This document shows positions 7,883-16,803 of a DNA stretch of 47,381 nucleotides, in pieces; positions within the stretch are counted from its first letter, which is position 1; every line of letters begins with the position of its first letter. A program made the translations under genes and the position numbers. The stretch comes from Gulosibacter sp. 10 (GTDB taxonomy: Bacteria; Actinomycetota; Actinomycetes; Actinomycetales; Microbacteriaceae). Under the pieces are notes generated by a model. The model worked only from the letters and a program-made list of their open reading frames with translations. It did not search any database and was not told where the DNA came from. Location: NCBI RefSeq assembly GCF_900163695.1, contig NZ_FUIC01000009.1, positions 1-47,381 of the forward strand, in the 5' to 3' direction.

Positions 7883-9190
7883 TCAGAGCCGCCCGGCCTT
7901 CTTCAGCTCGAGGTAGCGGTCGGCCACGCGCGGCGGGAGGTCGTAGGGCGTGGCGGTCACGGTGTCGGCGCCGAGCCGGGTCATCGCCCGGCGCACCTGC
8001 TGCGCATCCAGGAGGGCGCGCTCGGCGGCTGCCGCCCGGAGCACCTCGTCGCGGTCGCCCAGCTGCTCCGTGAGCCTCGCGGTGTCCGGATCGGTCACCG
8101 AGGCCACCATCACGAGGTGGTCGTGCGTCACCGAGGGCAGCGTCTGCAGCAGCTCCCGCGCGGCCCCGACGTTGTCGGCGGTCGTGAGCAGCACCACGAG
8201 CGAGCGCTGCGTGGTCACCTCCCGCACAAGTCGGGGGAGCGACTGCCAGTCCATCTCGAGGAGCTCGGGCTCGACATCGGCCATCGCATCCGTGATGCGC
8301 GACAGCAGCGTGGACCCGGTGAACCCCTGCACACGGGCGCGGACGCGCTGATCGTAGGCGATGAGATCCACGCGGTCGCCCGCCCGGGTGGCGAGGGCCG
8401 AGAGCAGCAGCGCCGACTCGATGGCCGTGTCGATGCGGGTCTCGTCCTCGATGCGGGCGGCGGCGGTGCGGCCGGTGTCGATCACGATGATGACGCGGCG
8501 GTCCCGCTCCGGGCGCCAGGTGCGCACCACGAGCTCCTGCCTGCGGGCGGTGGCCCGCCAGTCGATCGACCGCACGTCGTCGCCGCGGACGTAGTCGCGC
8601 AGCGAGTCGAACTCGGTGCCCTGGCCGCGCACCTGCAGGGTCGTCTGGCCGTCGAGCTCGCGGAGCCTGGCGATGCGCGAGGGCAGATGGCGCCGGGAGT
8701 TGAACGGCGGCAGCACCCGCACCCGGCCGGGCGCCTTGAGGGTGGCCTGCCGGGCCGCGAGCCGCAGCGGCCCCCAGGAGCGGATGACGACGAACTCGCT
8801 GCGGCGATCGCCGCGGCGCCAGGGCTTGAGCGGCGTGCTGACGGCCCGGCGCTCCCCGGCGGGGATCGACACCTTCTGCCGCAGGCGGGGCGCGCCGGCG
8901 GAGGGCTCCCACGCGTCGCGCACGACCGCGTTCATGCCGCGGCCGCCGAGGTTCGTGAGCAGCACCGTGGAGGTGATGGTCTCGCCGAGCCGTGCCCGCT
9001 CCGGCAGATCGCGCTCGATCGCGGTGCGGCGGGGCGCGGCGGCGAGGAACCAGTCGAGCGCGCCGAGCAGCGCCCACAGGCCGAGGACGACGCCGAGCAT
9101 CGTGAAGGCGCCGGCGGGGTCGGTGCCGAACAGGACGATCGGCAGCAGCCCCACCAGCAGCAATCCGACGTAGATTCCGCTGATGGCCAT
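7883..9190 (-). CDS. DUF58 domain-containing protein
   Basis: This 435-residue protein has two N-terminal membrane helices (about 5-50), a beta-rich middle, and the DUF58 core at about 190-270. The core shows the family pattern G-x-E-F-D-S-L-R-D-Y-V-R-G-D-D-V-R-S-I-D-W-type residues. It continues into a von Willebrand A-like fold beginning I-I-V-I-D-T-G. Its start lies two bases after the stop of the MoxR gene, so it is translated from the same message. MoxR AAA+ proteins paired with DUF58/VWA proteins are thought to act like chaperones in assembling membrane or metal-containing complexes; the target here is unknown. Confidence 0.92.
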   Translation of the reverse strand: MAISGIYVGLLLVGLLPIVLFGTDPAGAFTMLGVVLGLWALLGALDWFLAAAPRRTAIERDLPERARLGETITSTVLLTNLGGRGMNAVVRDAWEPSAGAPRLRQKVSIPAGERRAVSTPLKPWRRGDRRSEFVVIRSWGPLRLAARQATLKAPGRVRVLPPFNSRRHLPSRIARLRELDGQTTLQVRGQGTEFDSLRDYVRGDDVRSIDWRATARRQELVVRTWRPERDRRVIIVIDTGRTAAARIEDETRIDTAIESALLLSALATRAGDRVDLIAYDQRVRARVQGFTGSTLLSRITDAMADVEPELLEMDWQSLPRLVREVTTQRSLVVLLTTADNVGAARELLQTLPSVTHDHLVMVASVTDPDTARLTEQLGDRDEVLRAAAAERALLDAQQVRRAMTRLGADTVTATPYDLPPRVADRYLELKKAGRL

Positions 9191-9192
9191 TG

Positions 9193-10146
9193 CTAGATGG
9201 GCACCTGCACCTGCTGCATGATGGAGCGCAGGATCGAGTCGCTCGAGACGCCCTCGATCTCCGCCTCGGGCTCGAGCGCGAGGCGGTGCCGCCAGGTGGG
9301 CAGCACCATGCGCTGCACGTGGTCGGGCGTGACCGCGTCGTAGCCGTAGAGGTAGGCGCTCGCCTTGGCCGCGTTGAGCAGCGCGGTGGCACCGCGGGGC
9401 GAGACGCCCATCCGCACCGAAGGCGACTGCCGGGTGGCTCGGGCGAGGTCGATGAGGTACGCGAGGATGTCGTTGCTCACCCGCGTGGCCCGCGCCTCCT
9501 TCTGCGCCTCCTTGAGCTCGGCCTCGCCGAGCACGCGCTGCACCCCCGCCGACTGCAGGTCGCGCGGGTTGAATCCGCCCGCGTGCCTGCGCAGCACCTC
9601 GATCTCGGCATCCCGGGGAGGCAGGTCGAGGACGATCTTGAGCAGGAACCGGTCGAGCTGCGCCTCGGGCAGCGTGTAGGTGCCCTCGTACTCGATGGGG
9701 TTCATCGTGGCGGCGACCATGAAGGGGTCCGGCAGCGCCCGCGTCACGCCGTCGGCCGAGACCTGCCGCTCCTCCATCGCCTCGAGCAGCGAGGACTGCG
9801 TCTTCGGCGGCGTGCGGTTGATCTCGTCGGCGAGCAGCAGGTTCGTGAACACGGGCCCCTCGCGGAACTCGAACTCGCCGATCTTGTTGTTGTAGACGAG
9901 CGAGCCGGTGACGTCGCCCGGCATCATGTCCGGGGTGAACTGCACCCGCTTCGTATCGAGCGCCAGCACCTGGCTCAGCGTTCGTACGAGCAGGGTCTTC
10001 GCGGTGCCGGGGACGCCTTCGAGCAGCACGTGGCCGCCCGAGAGCAGGGCGATGACGAGGCCTTCGACGGCCTCGTCCTGCCCGACCACCGACTTGGCGA
10101 CCTCTGCGCGCACCTGGCCGAGGCGGGCCCGGATCTCATTCGACAT
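9193..10146 (-). CDS. MoxR family AAA+ ATPase
   Basis: This 317-residue cytosolic ATPase has Walker A G-V-P-G-T-A-K-T (44-51), Walker B L-L-L-A-D-E (D107, E108) followed by I-N-R-T-P-P, and sensor-1 A-T-M-N-P-I-E-Y-E-G-T-Y, all typical of MoxR proteins. The ATG at 10146 was chosen over an upstream in-frame start because AAGGAG lies at the right spacing before it. The start overlaps the end of the DUF4350 gene by 11 bases. It presumably remodels a client together with the DUF58 protein encoded directly downstream; the client is not evident. Confidence 0.95.
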   Translation of the reverse strand: MSNEIRARLGQVRAEVAKSVVGQDEAVEGLVIALLSGGHVLLEGVPGTAKTLLVRTLSQVLALDTKRVQFTPDMMPGDVTGSLVYNNKIGEFEFREGPVFTNLLLADEINRTPPKTQSSLLEAMEERQVSADGVTRALPDPFMVAATMNPIEYEGTYTLPEAQLDRFLLKIVLDLPPRDAEIEVLRRHAGGFNPRDLQSAGVQRVLGEAELKEAQKEARATRVSNDILAYLIDLARATRQSPSVRMGVSPRGATALLNAAKASAYLYGYDAVTPDHVQRMVLPTWRHRLALEPEAEIEGVSSDSILRSIMQQVQVPI

Positions 10147-11467
10147 GCTCGTCTCCTTGTCGTGGGTTGGTGGAACGGTCGGAAGCGGGTTTCGCACGGC
10201 CCGTGACCGTGCGGACTCGGCGTTCGAGCTCGGCGCACGCGTTGGCGAGCTCCACGAGCTCGCCGTCGTCCGCCGGCTCGGCGCCGACGAGGACGCGATG
10301 CGCGTGCGCGGGAGGCACCCCCGCCAGGCCCGCGGTCGCGGCGATCACCTCCGCGATGGCCGCGTTCGGCCCGAGGCCGCAGAGGTCGGCGAGCCTCGAG
10401 ACAGCGCCCACGCGGATCGAGTCGATCGCGCGCAGGCGCGAGTCGCCGGCGTCGTAGAGCCGCGCGCGGCCCTCGAGGGTCTCGTTGGCGGGCACCGTGA
10501 CGGGGAGCCGCTCGGTGACGAGCGGTCCGAAGCGTCGTCCCTGCCACAGCAGCGCGGCGAGCGCCGCGACGCCGATGAGGAGCGTCGCGGGCAGGAGCCA
10601 CTGGGGGATGTAGGCGCCCAGGCCGGGGCCGAGGTCCTCGGCGACGGCCGGGTCGGCGGTGTACCAGACCAGCCGCTCGTGGGCGCCGAGCAGATCGATC
10701 GCCATGGCGGCGTTGGCGTCGAGCGTGATGGTCTCGTTGGCGAAGTTGGGCATCGCGCCGACGGCGATGACCTCCATGCCGTCTGCCTCGCCGCGCACGA
10801 TGGCGGCGCCGTCGTGGATTCCGTAGCAGCCCGAGGCCCCGTCGAGCGGCCGGTAGGACTGCCCGCCGAGGTTCGTGACCGCCGGTGCGTTCTGCGCGAG
10901 CGGGGCCTCGCAGGCGCCGGCCTCGAGCGTCTCGGGCATGTTCTCGTCGACGAGCTCGCCGTTCCCGTCCGTGCGGGGCCGGTAGGAGCCGGCCGACTCC
11001 GCGATCCCCTCGAGGGCGCCGTTGGAGGCGAAGGAGTTCGAGAAGACGATGAGCCGGTCCACGTCGAGCTCGCGGAGCTCGGCCCAGCCCTGCTGGTCGA
11101 GCGCGCCGTAGGGGTCCTCGACCAGCAGGGTGGTCGGGCCGCCCACGTCGAGGGTGTCGGCGAGGTCCGCCTCGGTCTCTGCGTGCGTCACGTCCACGCC
11201 GTGCGAGTCGAGGGTCTGGACGAGCCCCTTCGTGCCGGAGGGCGCGGGGGAGGCCGGGTCGTAGGGGCGGTTCGACGCGGCGTTCATGCCGCCGCCGGTC
11301 GCGATGGCGAGCGCCCCGACGAGCAGGAGGATGACGAATACCCAGACCCAGGTGCGCGCGCGGCGCCACCACTGACGGGCGTCGGGGGTGAGCGACTCGG
11401 CCGCGGCGGGCCGCTCGCCCTGCGCATCCGCGGGGGCGGGGCTGCGGGCATCGGAGAGCATCGTCAT
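10136..11467 (-). CDS. DUF4350 domain-containing membrane protein
   Basis: This 443-residue protein has a first membrane helix at about 39-57, an extracytoplasmic DUF4350 domain (about 70-280, beginning P-S-G-T-K-G-L-V-Q-T-L), a second helix near 300-320, and a cytoplasmic tail of about 120 residues. DUF4350 has a GATase-like fold by family description; no catalytic residues can be assigned here. Its start overlaps the DUF4129 stop by four bases (ATGA) and its end overlaps the MoxR start, giving tight translational coupling. Confidence 0.88.
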   Translation of the reverse strand: MTMLSDARSPAPADAQGERPAAAESLTPDARQWWRRARTWVWVFVILLLVGALAIATGGGMNAASNRPYDPASPAPSGTKGLVQTLDSHGVDVTHAETEADLADTLDVGGPTTLLVEDPYGALDQQGWAELRELDVDRLIVFSNSFASNGALEGIAESAGSYRPRTDGNGELVDENMPETLEAGACEAPLAQNAPAVTNLGGQSYRPLDGASGCYGIHDGAAIVRGEADGMEVIAVGAMPNFANETITLDANAAMAIDLLGAHERLVWYTADPAVAEDLGPGLGAYIPQWLLPATLLIGVAALAALLWQGRRFGPLVTERLPVTVPANETLEGRARLYDAGDSRLRAIDSIRVGAVSRLADLCGLGPNAAIAEVIAATAGLAGVPPAHAHRVLVGAEPADDGELVELANACAELERRVRTVTGRAKPASDRSTNPRQGDEHVE

Positions 11468-12135
11468 CGGGCCGCCCTCCCCGCCGCGGCCGGCGAGGCC
11501 GGCGCCGTGCGCTCGAGGCGCTCGTCGAGCTCGCGGACGTGCGCGTACGCGCTCTCGTCGACGCGCTGCTCGAGATAGCGCACCCGGTCGAAGGCGTTCG
11601 CCGCGCCGACGAGGGCGCGGTGCTCGTCGGGGAACGGCTTCGCGGCGCCCTTGGCCACGCCCTGGGCGGTCGTACCCGGCCGCAGCGCGATGAGCGTGCG
11701 GTCGGACAGCGCGCGGCTGATGGCGCGGAAGCGCTCGGTCGTCGCGAGCGACCAGTCGCCGTTCGCGGCGGCTCGCTCGGCGGCCGCGCGGAGCTCCTGC
11801 GCCGAGCGCTCGTCGCCGTCGAGGAAGACCGCGCCGCTCTCGCTCCGCCGTCTTGCGATGGCGCGGGGGCGGCCGAAGACCGCGAACAGGATGACGACGA
11901 GGATGATGCCGATCAGGATGAAGATCCACGCCGGATTGATGCCGAACGGGCTGTCGGGGTCGACCGTGAACAGCGAGGCGAGCCAGTCCCAGAGCCGGTT
12001 CATGAACTCGTCGAAGGGATTCGGTTTGGCGGCCTGGTACTCCTGCTTCGAGAGCTCTTCGAGCAGCCACTCGCGGCCCGTATCCTCATCGGGCTCGAGC
12101 GGCGGAGCGTGGAGTAGCGCGGGCGGGAACGTCAT
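11464..12135 (-). CDS. DUF4129 domain-containing protein
   Basis: This 223-residue protein has one membrane helix at about 71-93 (I-N-P-A-W-I-F-I-L-I-G-I-I). After it comes a cytoplasmic DUF4129 domain with A-A-A-N-G-D-W-S-L-A and E-R-F-R-A-I-S-R-A-L. DUF4129 is common beside DUF58, MoxR and transglutaminase-like genes. Both ends overlap neighbours by four bases (start with the GPDPase-type gene, stop with DUF4350). Function unknown; position in the MoxR cluster is the main clue. Confidence 0.87.
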   Translation of the reverse strand: MTFPPALLHAPPLEPDEDTGREWLLEELSKQEYQAAKPNPFDEFMNRLWDWLASLFTVDPDSPFGINPAWIFILIGIILVVILFAVFGRPRAIARRRSESGAVFLDGDERSAQELRAAAERAAANGDWSLATTERFRAISRALSDRTLIALRPGTTAQGVAKGAAKPFPDEHRALVGAANAFDRVRYLEQRVDESAYAHVRELDERLERTAPASPAAAGRAAR

Positions 12136-13961
12136 CGGTCGCGGGGCTCGTCCTTCCGCTCGGACGCGTCGTCCGCATCGCCCCGGTCGGGCGCGTAGGG
12201 CGAGATGGGCTCGATCGGGCCGAGGTCGGGCCGCCAGGCGTCCGCGCCCTCCGCCCACGAGCGCGGGCTCGACGCGCCGAACTGCTCGGAGACGCGGTCG
12301 GGGCCCTCCGCGTCGGAGGACTCCGGCGCCGTCGGGCCGGGCTGCGCGGCGCTCGGCGTCGGCGAGGCCGACGCGTCGTCGCCCGCAGCGGACGCGGGAT
12401 AGGCCGATGCGGCGGCATCGCCCGTGACGTCCTCGCCCGGGGCGGGCGGGACGTAGCCGGACGACGGCGGAACGGCGCCGGGGGCGGGGGTCACGTCCCT
12501 CGTCACATCGGCGTCCGGAGTCGGTGGCACGTAGCCGCCGGCGGCCGGCGGTCCGTTCCAGCCGGAAGCGGCGGGCGCCGCGCCGTAGCCCTCGGCGGTC
12601 GGGCCGCCGGGCGCGTACGCACCGGGTCCTGCGGGCGCAGAGCCGGGGGCGCCTGGTGCGGCGGGGCCGTATCCCGGAGCGGCGGGGCCGTACCCGGGGG
12701 ATCCGGGGCCGTAGCCCGGCGCGCCGCCCGGGTAGCCGGCGGGCGCGTATCCGGGTGCCGCGTACGGGCCGGGCGTCGGCTCCGGCAGCGGTCCCAGATC
12801 GGCCGCGGTCCAGGGGTCCTCCTCGGGCTCCCGCCCCTGCGCGTACTGCTCGGTGGCCGCGTTCAGGTGGATGTTCAGCCCCTCCTTGCGCATCCGCAGG
12901 TCCGTGTACATGATCGCGGCGTTGCCGGTGAGCAGCACCGAGGAGATGGCGGAGACCAGGGTCGCGAGCAGCACGATCAGGATCGACATCACGACGGCGA
13001 TTACGGCGACCGTGCCCTCCTGCCCCTCGGCGACGGTGCCGAAGGGCGTCACGAAGGCCCCCAGCATGCTCATGATGAAGCTGAAGACGCCGGTGACCAT
13101 CTGCGAGGCCACCGAGAGGATGAGCTGGAGCAGGAGGATGACGCCGAGCGTCCGCCAGAAGTAGCCGCGCGAGAGCGTCCACGAGCGCTTGACGCCGGCG
13201 ATCGGCCCCATCCGCTCGAGCACGATCGACGGGACCGTGAACGCGAACTTCACCGACAGCCAGATGCTGCAGAAGGCGAAGGCGAGGAAGCCGAAGAACC
13301 CGAGGATGACCATCGAGAACCCGCCGCCGTCGTTGCCGCGCGCGAACATCGTGACCATGGCGAAGATGAGGAGCGCGAACAGGGCGATGACGATCGCCAT
13401 CGCGACGATGACGATGCCGAAGTAGCCGACGATCGGCCAGAACCGCTTCCAGGCCCCGCGGATGGCCTCGCCGAAGCCGATCCGCCGCCCCAGGATGCTC
13501 GTCGAGACGACCTGGACGATGATCACCTGCAGCATCGCCGTCGAGAGGATCGTGAGCAGCAGGGCGGGGATGACCGAGAGCGCCATGTAGCCGGGGACGG
13601 CGTTCCAGAGGGTCTGGGCCTCGGAACCGGTGGACATCGTCGCGCGGTTGGCCGCCCAGATGAACACCGCGGTGGGGATGGCCGCCGCGACGAGCGAGAC
13701 GACGCCCTGCACGATGAGCGAGGCGCCGATCGAGACGCCCGCGTTGGCGCGCAGCAGCCGGAAGGTCGAGCCGAAGATCTCGCCGAACGAGAGCGGGCGG
13801 AGCGGGATGAGCCCGGCCTTGGGTGCCGGAGCCCAGCCGTTGCCGAAGGACGGCTGCTGCGCACCCGGCTGATCGTAGTTCCAGGACGCAGCGCCGCCTT
13901 GGAACGGCGGCTGCTGAGCGCCTGCGTTCGGGTCGGGGTATGGAGGCTGCTGATTCGTCAC
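12132..13961 (-). CDS. Glycerophosphoryl diester phosphodiesterase membrane-domain protein
   Basis: This 609-residue protein has a short Pro/Gln-rich N-terminus, then about six membrane helices between residues 60 and 370 that match the GPDPase membrane domain (P-L-R-P-L-S-F-G-E-I-F-G at its start and R-S-W-x-L-S-R-G-Y-F-W-R in the middle). The last 210 residues are disordered: Gly/Pro/Ala/Tyr-rich repeats, then an acidic stretch. No catalytic phosphodiesterase domain is present, so enzyme activity should not be assumed. It is the first gene of the MoxR operon, divergent from mtrA. The GTG at 13961 is preferred; another GTG lies 18 bases upstream in frame. Confidence 0.85.
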   Translation of the reverse strand: MTNQQPPYPDPNAGAQQPPFQGGAASWNYDQPGAQQPSFGNGWAPAPKAGLIPLRPLSFGEIFGSTFRLLRANAGVSIGASLIVQGVVSLVAAAIPTAVFIWAANRATMSTGSEAQTLWNAVPGYMALSVIPALLLTILSTAMLQVIIVQVVSTSILGRRIGFGEAIRGAWKRFWPIVGYFGIVIVAMAIVIALFALLIFAMVTMFARGNDGGGFSMVILGFFGFLAFAFCSIWLSVKFAFTVPSIVLERMGPIAGVKRSWTLSRGYFWRTLGVILLLQLILSVASQMVTGVFSFIMSMLGAFVTPFGTVAEGQEGTVAVIAVVMSILIVLLATLVSAISSVLLTGNAAIMYTDLRMRKEGLNIHLNAATEQYAQGREPEEDPWTAADLGPLPEPTPGPYAAPGYAPAGYPGGAPGYGPGSPGYGPAAPGYGPAAPGAPGSAPAGPGAYAPGGPTAEGYGAAPAASGWNGPPAAGGYVPPTPDADVTRDVTPAPGAVPPSSGYVPPAPGEDVTGDAAASAYPASAAGDDASASPTPSAAQPGPTAPESSDAEGPDRVSEQFGASSPRSWAEGADAWRPDLGPIEPISPYAPDRGDADDASERKDEPRDR

Positions 13962-14028
13962 GGCGGTATCGTCCCACACGCCTCCGACAAGGGGCCTCGG
14001 GGGAGCGCGGCACGGCGCCGTCGTGCGC

Positions 14029-14056
14029 CTGTCGCGGGCCCGCGACAGGGTACGCT
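14029..14056 (+). promoter_or_regulatory. 20-bp perfect palindrome and -10-like box before mtrA
   Basis: Positions 14029-14048 form the perfect palindrome CTGTCGCGGGCCCGCGACAG. Two bases later comes TACGCT (14051-14056), a plausible -10 box; the matching -35 position (CTGTCG) lies inside the palindrome. The site is in the divergent gap between the MoxR operon and mtrA. It looks like an operator over the mtrA promoter. The binding factor is unknown. Confidence 0.5.
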
Positions 14057-14112
14057 TGATGCAGGTGTGCCCGGGTACGGCGCGGCACGATCACGAATGC
14101 GGAGGTGCGGAC

Positions 14113-14796
14113 TTGGCCGAGAAGATCCTGGTAGTCGATGATGACACCGCGCTCGCCGAGATGATCGGCATCGTCCTGGGCGCGGAGGGGTACGTGCCGG
14201 AGTTCTGCGCCGACGGCGGCAAGGCGGTCGACCGGTTCCACGAGGTCGACCCGGACCTCCTGCTGCTGGACGTCATGCTCCCCGGGATGGACGGCATCGA
14301 GATCTGCACCCGCGTGCGCGAGGCCTCGGGCGTGCCGATCATCATGCTGACCGCGAAGTCCGACACCACCGACGTGGTGCGCGGGCTCGAGGCCGGCGCG
14401 GACGACTACATCGTCAAGCCCTTCAACCCGCAGGAGCTCATCGCGCGCATCAAGACCCGCCTGCGCTCGACCCCGCGCGAGAACTCGGAGTCCATCCGCA
14501 TCGGCGATCTCACGATCAACGTGTCGGCGCACGAGGTGCTGCGCGACGACGAGCCGATCGGCCTCACCCCCCTCGAGTTCGACCTGCTGCTCACCCTCGC
14601 CTCCGAGCCGAACAAGGTGTTCAGTCGGGAGGAGCTGCTCGAGAAGGTGTGGGGCTACCAGTACAAGGCCGACACCCGGCTGGTGAACGTGCACGTGCAG
14701 CGGCTGCGCTCGAAGGTCGAGGCCGGCCCGGACCAGCCGAAGATCGTCACGACCGTGCGCGGCGTGGGCTACCGCGCCGGGCACACGCCCGCGTAG
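14113..14796 (+). CDS. mtrA: Response regulator MtrA
   Basis: This 227-residue OmpR/PhoB-type regulator is the partner of sensor kinase MtrB. The receiver domain (1-120) has D9/D10, phospho-acceptor D53 in L-L-L-L-D-V-M-L-P-G-M-D-G, and K-P-F at about 102. The winged-helix domain (about 130-225) ends V-R-G-V-G-Y-R-A-G. In actinobacteria MtrA controls cell-wall, division and osmotic-stress genes. The TTG at 14113 is the start: GGAGGT (14101-14106) sits six bases upstream and the protein then begins at the conserved A-E-K-I-L-V-V-D-D. It is followed three bases later by mtrB and then lpqB, the canonical operon. Confidence 0.97.
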   Translation: MAEKILVVDDDTALAEMIGIVLGAEGYVPEFCADGGKAVDRFHEVDPDLLLLDVMLPGMDGIEICTRVREASGVPIIMLTAKSDTTDVVRGLEAGADDYIVKPFNPQELIARIKTRLRSTPRENSESIRIGDLTINVSAHEVLRDDEPIGLTPLEFDLLLTLASEPNKVFSREELLEKVWGYQYKADTRLVNVHVQRLRSKVEAGPDQPKIVTTVRGVGYRAGHTPA

Positions 14797-14799
14797 CGC

Positions 14800-16803
14800 A
14801 TGGCCCCCTCCTGGCTGCGACGGCTCCGCGGCGCCCGCGCGGAGCAGGGCGGCGAGGTCGAATCCATCACCCTGTCTACGGGGCTCGGCAAGCACGTCGA
14901 CGACCTCGACCGCTCGGTCGACCCGCCGCACCGCTGGTGGCGGCCGAGGGGCTTCGCAGGCAACGTCCGCTTCCTCTGGCGCACCTCGCTCCCGTTCCGC
15001 ACCACGCTCATCGCCGTGGTGCTCACCACCACCACGGTGGTCGTCGTCGCGCTCGTGATGGGCAACAGCATCGCGCGCGACCTCAACACGAGCCGCACGA
15101 ACCAGGTCATGCAGGAGGCGGCGCACGCCGTGGCCGCCGCGCAGCTCAACTTCGATCAGGGCACCGAGACCGAGGAGCTCGCGCTCACGGCGCTGCGCCA
15201 GCAGGCGCTCGACGCCGCGGTGGCGCAGGCGCCCAACTCGGAGGGCTGGGCGTTCTACCTCGCCTCGGAGACGAACGAGCGCGCGCCGATGCAGGACGTC
15301 GCCTCGCAGGAGGTTCCGCGCGACCTCGTCAGCCAGGAGATGCGCACGAGCGTTCGGGACGAGCCCGGCACGCAGTTCTCGCAGTCCGTCACGCTGCGGG
15401 ACGAGGCCGGGCACTCGGTCCCCGGCCTCGTGGTCGGGTCGACCGTCAACGTCCCCACCGTGGGCCTCTACGAGCTGTACTTCGTCTACTCGATGCAGCC
15501 TTCGCAGGACACCCTGGACTTCGTGCAGCGCACGCTCGCGATCTCCATGGTCATCCTCGTGCTCATGGTCGGCACGATCGTGGGCGGGATCATGCGCGCG
15601 GTCATCCGCCCGATCCGCATCGCGGCGACCACCTCGCGGAAGCTCGCCGCCGGCCGGCTCGAGGAGCGCATCCCCGAGCGCGGCGAGGACGACATCGGCA
15701 CGCTGGCGCGCTCATTCAACGACATGGCCGACAACCTGCAGCGGCAGATCGAGCAGCTCGAGAACCTCTCGAAGGTGCAGCAGCGGTTCGTCTCGGACGT
15801 GTCGCACGAGCTGCGCACGCCGCTCACCACCATCCGGCTCGCGGCGGGCATCGTGTACGCCCGCAAGGACGAGCTCGACCCCACGGTCTCGCGCTCCACC
15901 GAGCTGCTGCACGACCAGATCGAGCGCTTCGAGCTGCTCCTCGCGGACCTGCTCGAGATCTCGCGCTACGACGCGGGCGCGGTGCAGCTGCTGCGCAAGC
16001 CCGATGAGGCGGTGCACCTCGTCGAGGACGTGGTGGGGAGCATGACCCAGGCCGCCACCGATCAGGGCGTCGCGCTCGTGGTGCGCGCGGCCGCGGAGCA
16101 CATCGACGCGGAGTTCGACGAGCGGCGCATCACGCGCATCGTCCGCAACCTCGTCGCGAACGCGATCGAGCACAGCGAGGGCAAGCCGGTCGTGGTCACG
16201 GTGGATGCGAACGCCACCGCGGTGGCCATCGCGGTGCGGGACTACGGCATCGGCATGACCGAGGATCAGCAGACCCAGGTCTTCGACCGATTCTGGCGCG
16301 CCGACCCCTCGCGGAAGCGGACGATGGGCGGCTCGGGCCTCGGCCTCGCCATCTCGCAGGAGGACGCGCAGCTGCACAACGGTCGTCTCGAGGTCTGGTC
16401 GGCGCCCTCGCTCGGCACGAACTTCCGACTCACGATCCCGCGCGAGGTGGATTCGCCGATCGTCTCGTCGCCCCTGCCGCTCATTCCCGAGGACGCCGGA
16501 GCGGACACGTATATCGTCGACCGCGGCGACCGGCGCTCGGCCGCCGCGGCCGAGCCCAGCCTCGAGACCCAGCCGCTGGACCTGCCCTGGTTCTCGACCG
16601 ACGAGATCCAGCGGTTCAGCGACGAGGAGCTCCTCGCGGCCGGACCGGGAGCCGCCTCGCGGGTTCCGAGACCGCCCGAGGACGAGGCGCGCCGCGCGCC
16701 GGAGGACGACGGCCGGGCACCCGAGGACGAAGGCCGGGTACCCGAGGACGACCGCCCCGGCGACGCCGGCGAGGACCGCGATGAGAAGGGAGACGAGCGA
16801 TGA
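14800..16803 (+). CDS. mtrB: Sensor histidine kinase MtrB
   Basis: This 667-residue membrane kinase phosphorylates MtrA. Helix 1 is at about 68-88 and helix 2 at about 247-267, enclosing an extracellular sensor domain of about 160 residues. A HAMP domain follows, then the H-box S-H-E-L-R-T-P-L (H336) and an HATPase domain with N-L-V-A-N-A-I-E-H, D-Y-G-I-G-M and G-G-S-G-L-G-L-A. The last 110 residues are an acidic, repetitive tail (E-D-D/E-G-R repeats) likely to be disordered. Its stop overlaps the lpqB start by four bases. The assignment rests on domain order and synteny with mtrA and lpqB. Confidence 0.96.
   Translation: MAPSWLRRLRGARAEQGGEVESITLSTGLGKHVDDLDRSVDPPHRWWRPRGFAGNVRFLWRTSLPFRTTLIAVVLTTTTVVVVALVMGNSIARDLNTSRTNQVMQEAAHAVAAAQLNFDQGTETEELALTALRQQALDAAVAQAPNSEGWAFYLASETNERAPMQDVASQEVPRDLVSQEMRTSVRDEPGTQFSQSVTLRDEAGHSVPGLVVGSTVNVPTVGLYELYFVYSMQPSQDTLDFVQRTLAISMVILVLMVGTIVGGIMRAVIRPIRIAATTSRKLAAGRLEERIPERGEDDIGTLARSFNDMADNLQRQIEQLENLSKVQQRFVSDVSHELRTPLTTIRLAAGIVYARKDELDPTVSRSTELLHDQIERFELLLADLLEISRYDAGAVQLLRKPDEAVHLVEDVVGSMTQAATDQGVALVVRAAAEHIDAEFDERRITRIVRNLVANAIEHSEGKPVVVTVDANATAVAIAVRDYGIGMTEDQQTQVFDRFWRADPSRKRTMGGSGLGLAISQEDAQLHNGRLEVWSAPSLGTNFRLTIPREVDSPIVSSPLPLIPEDAGADTYIVDRGDRRSAAAAEPSLETQPLDLPWFSTDEIQRFSDEELLAAGPGAASRVPRPPEDEARRAPEDDGRAPEDEGRVPEDDRPGDAGEDRDEKGDER

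Noticed and set aside
12136-15414. Upstream extension of the DUF4129 frame across the GPDPase-type gene, mtrA and mtrB
   Set aside because: The extension is antisense or out of frame to certain genes and is compositionally biased. The ATG at 12135 with the ATGA overlap is the natural start.
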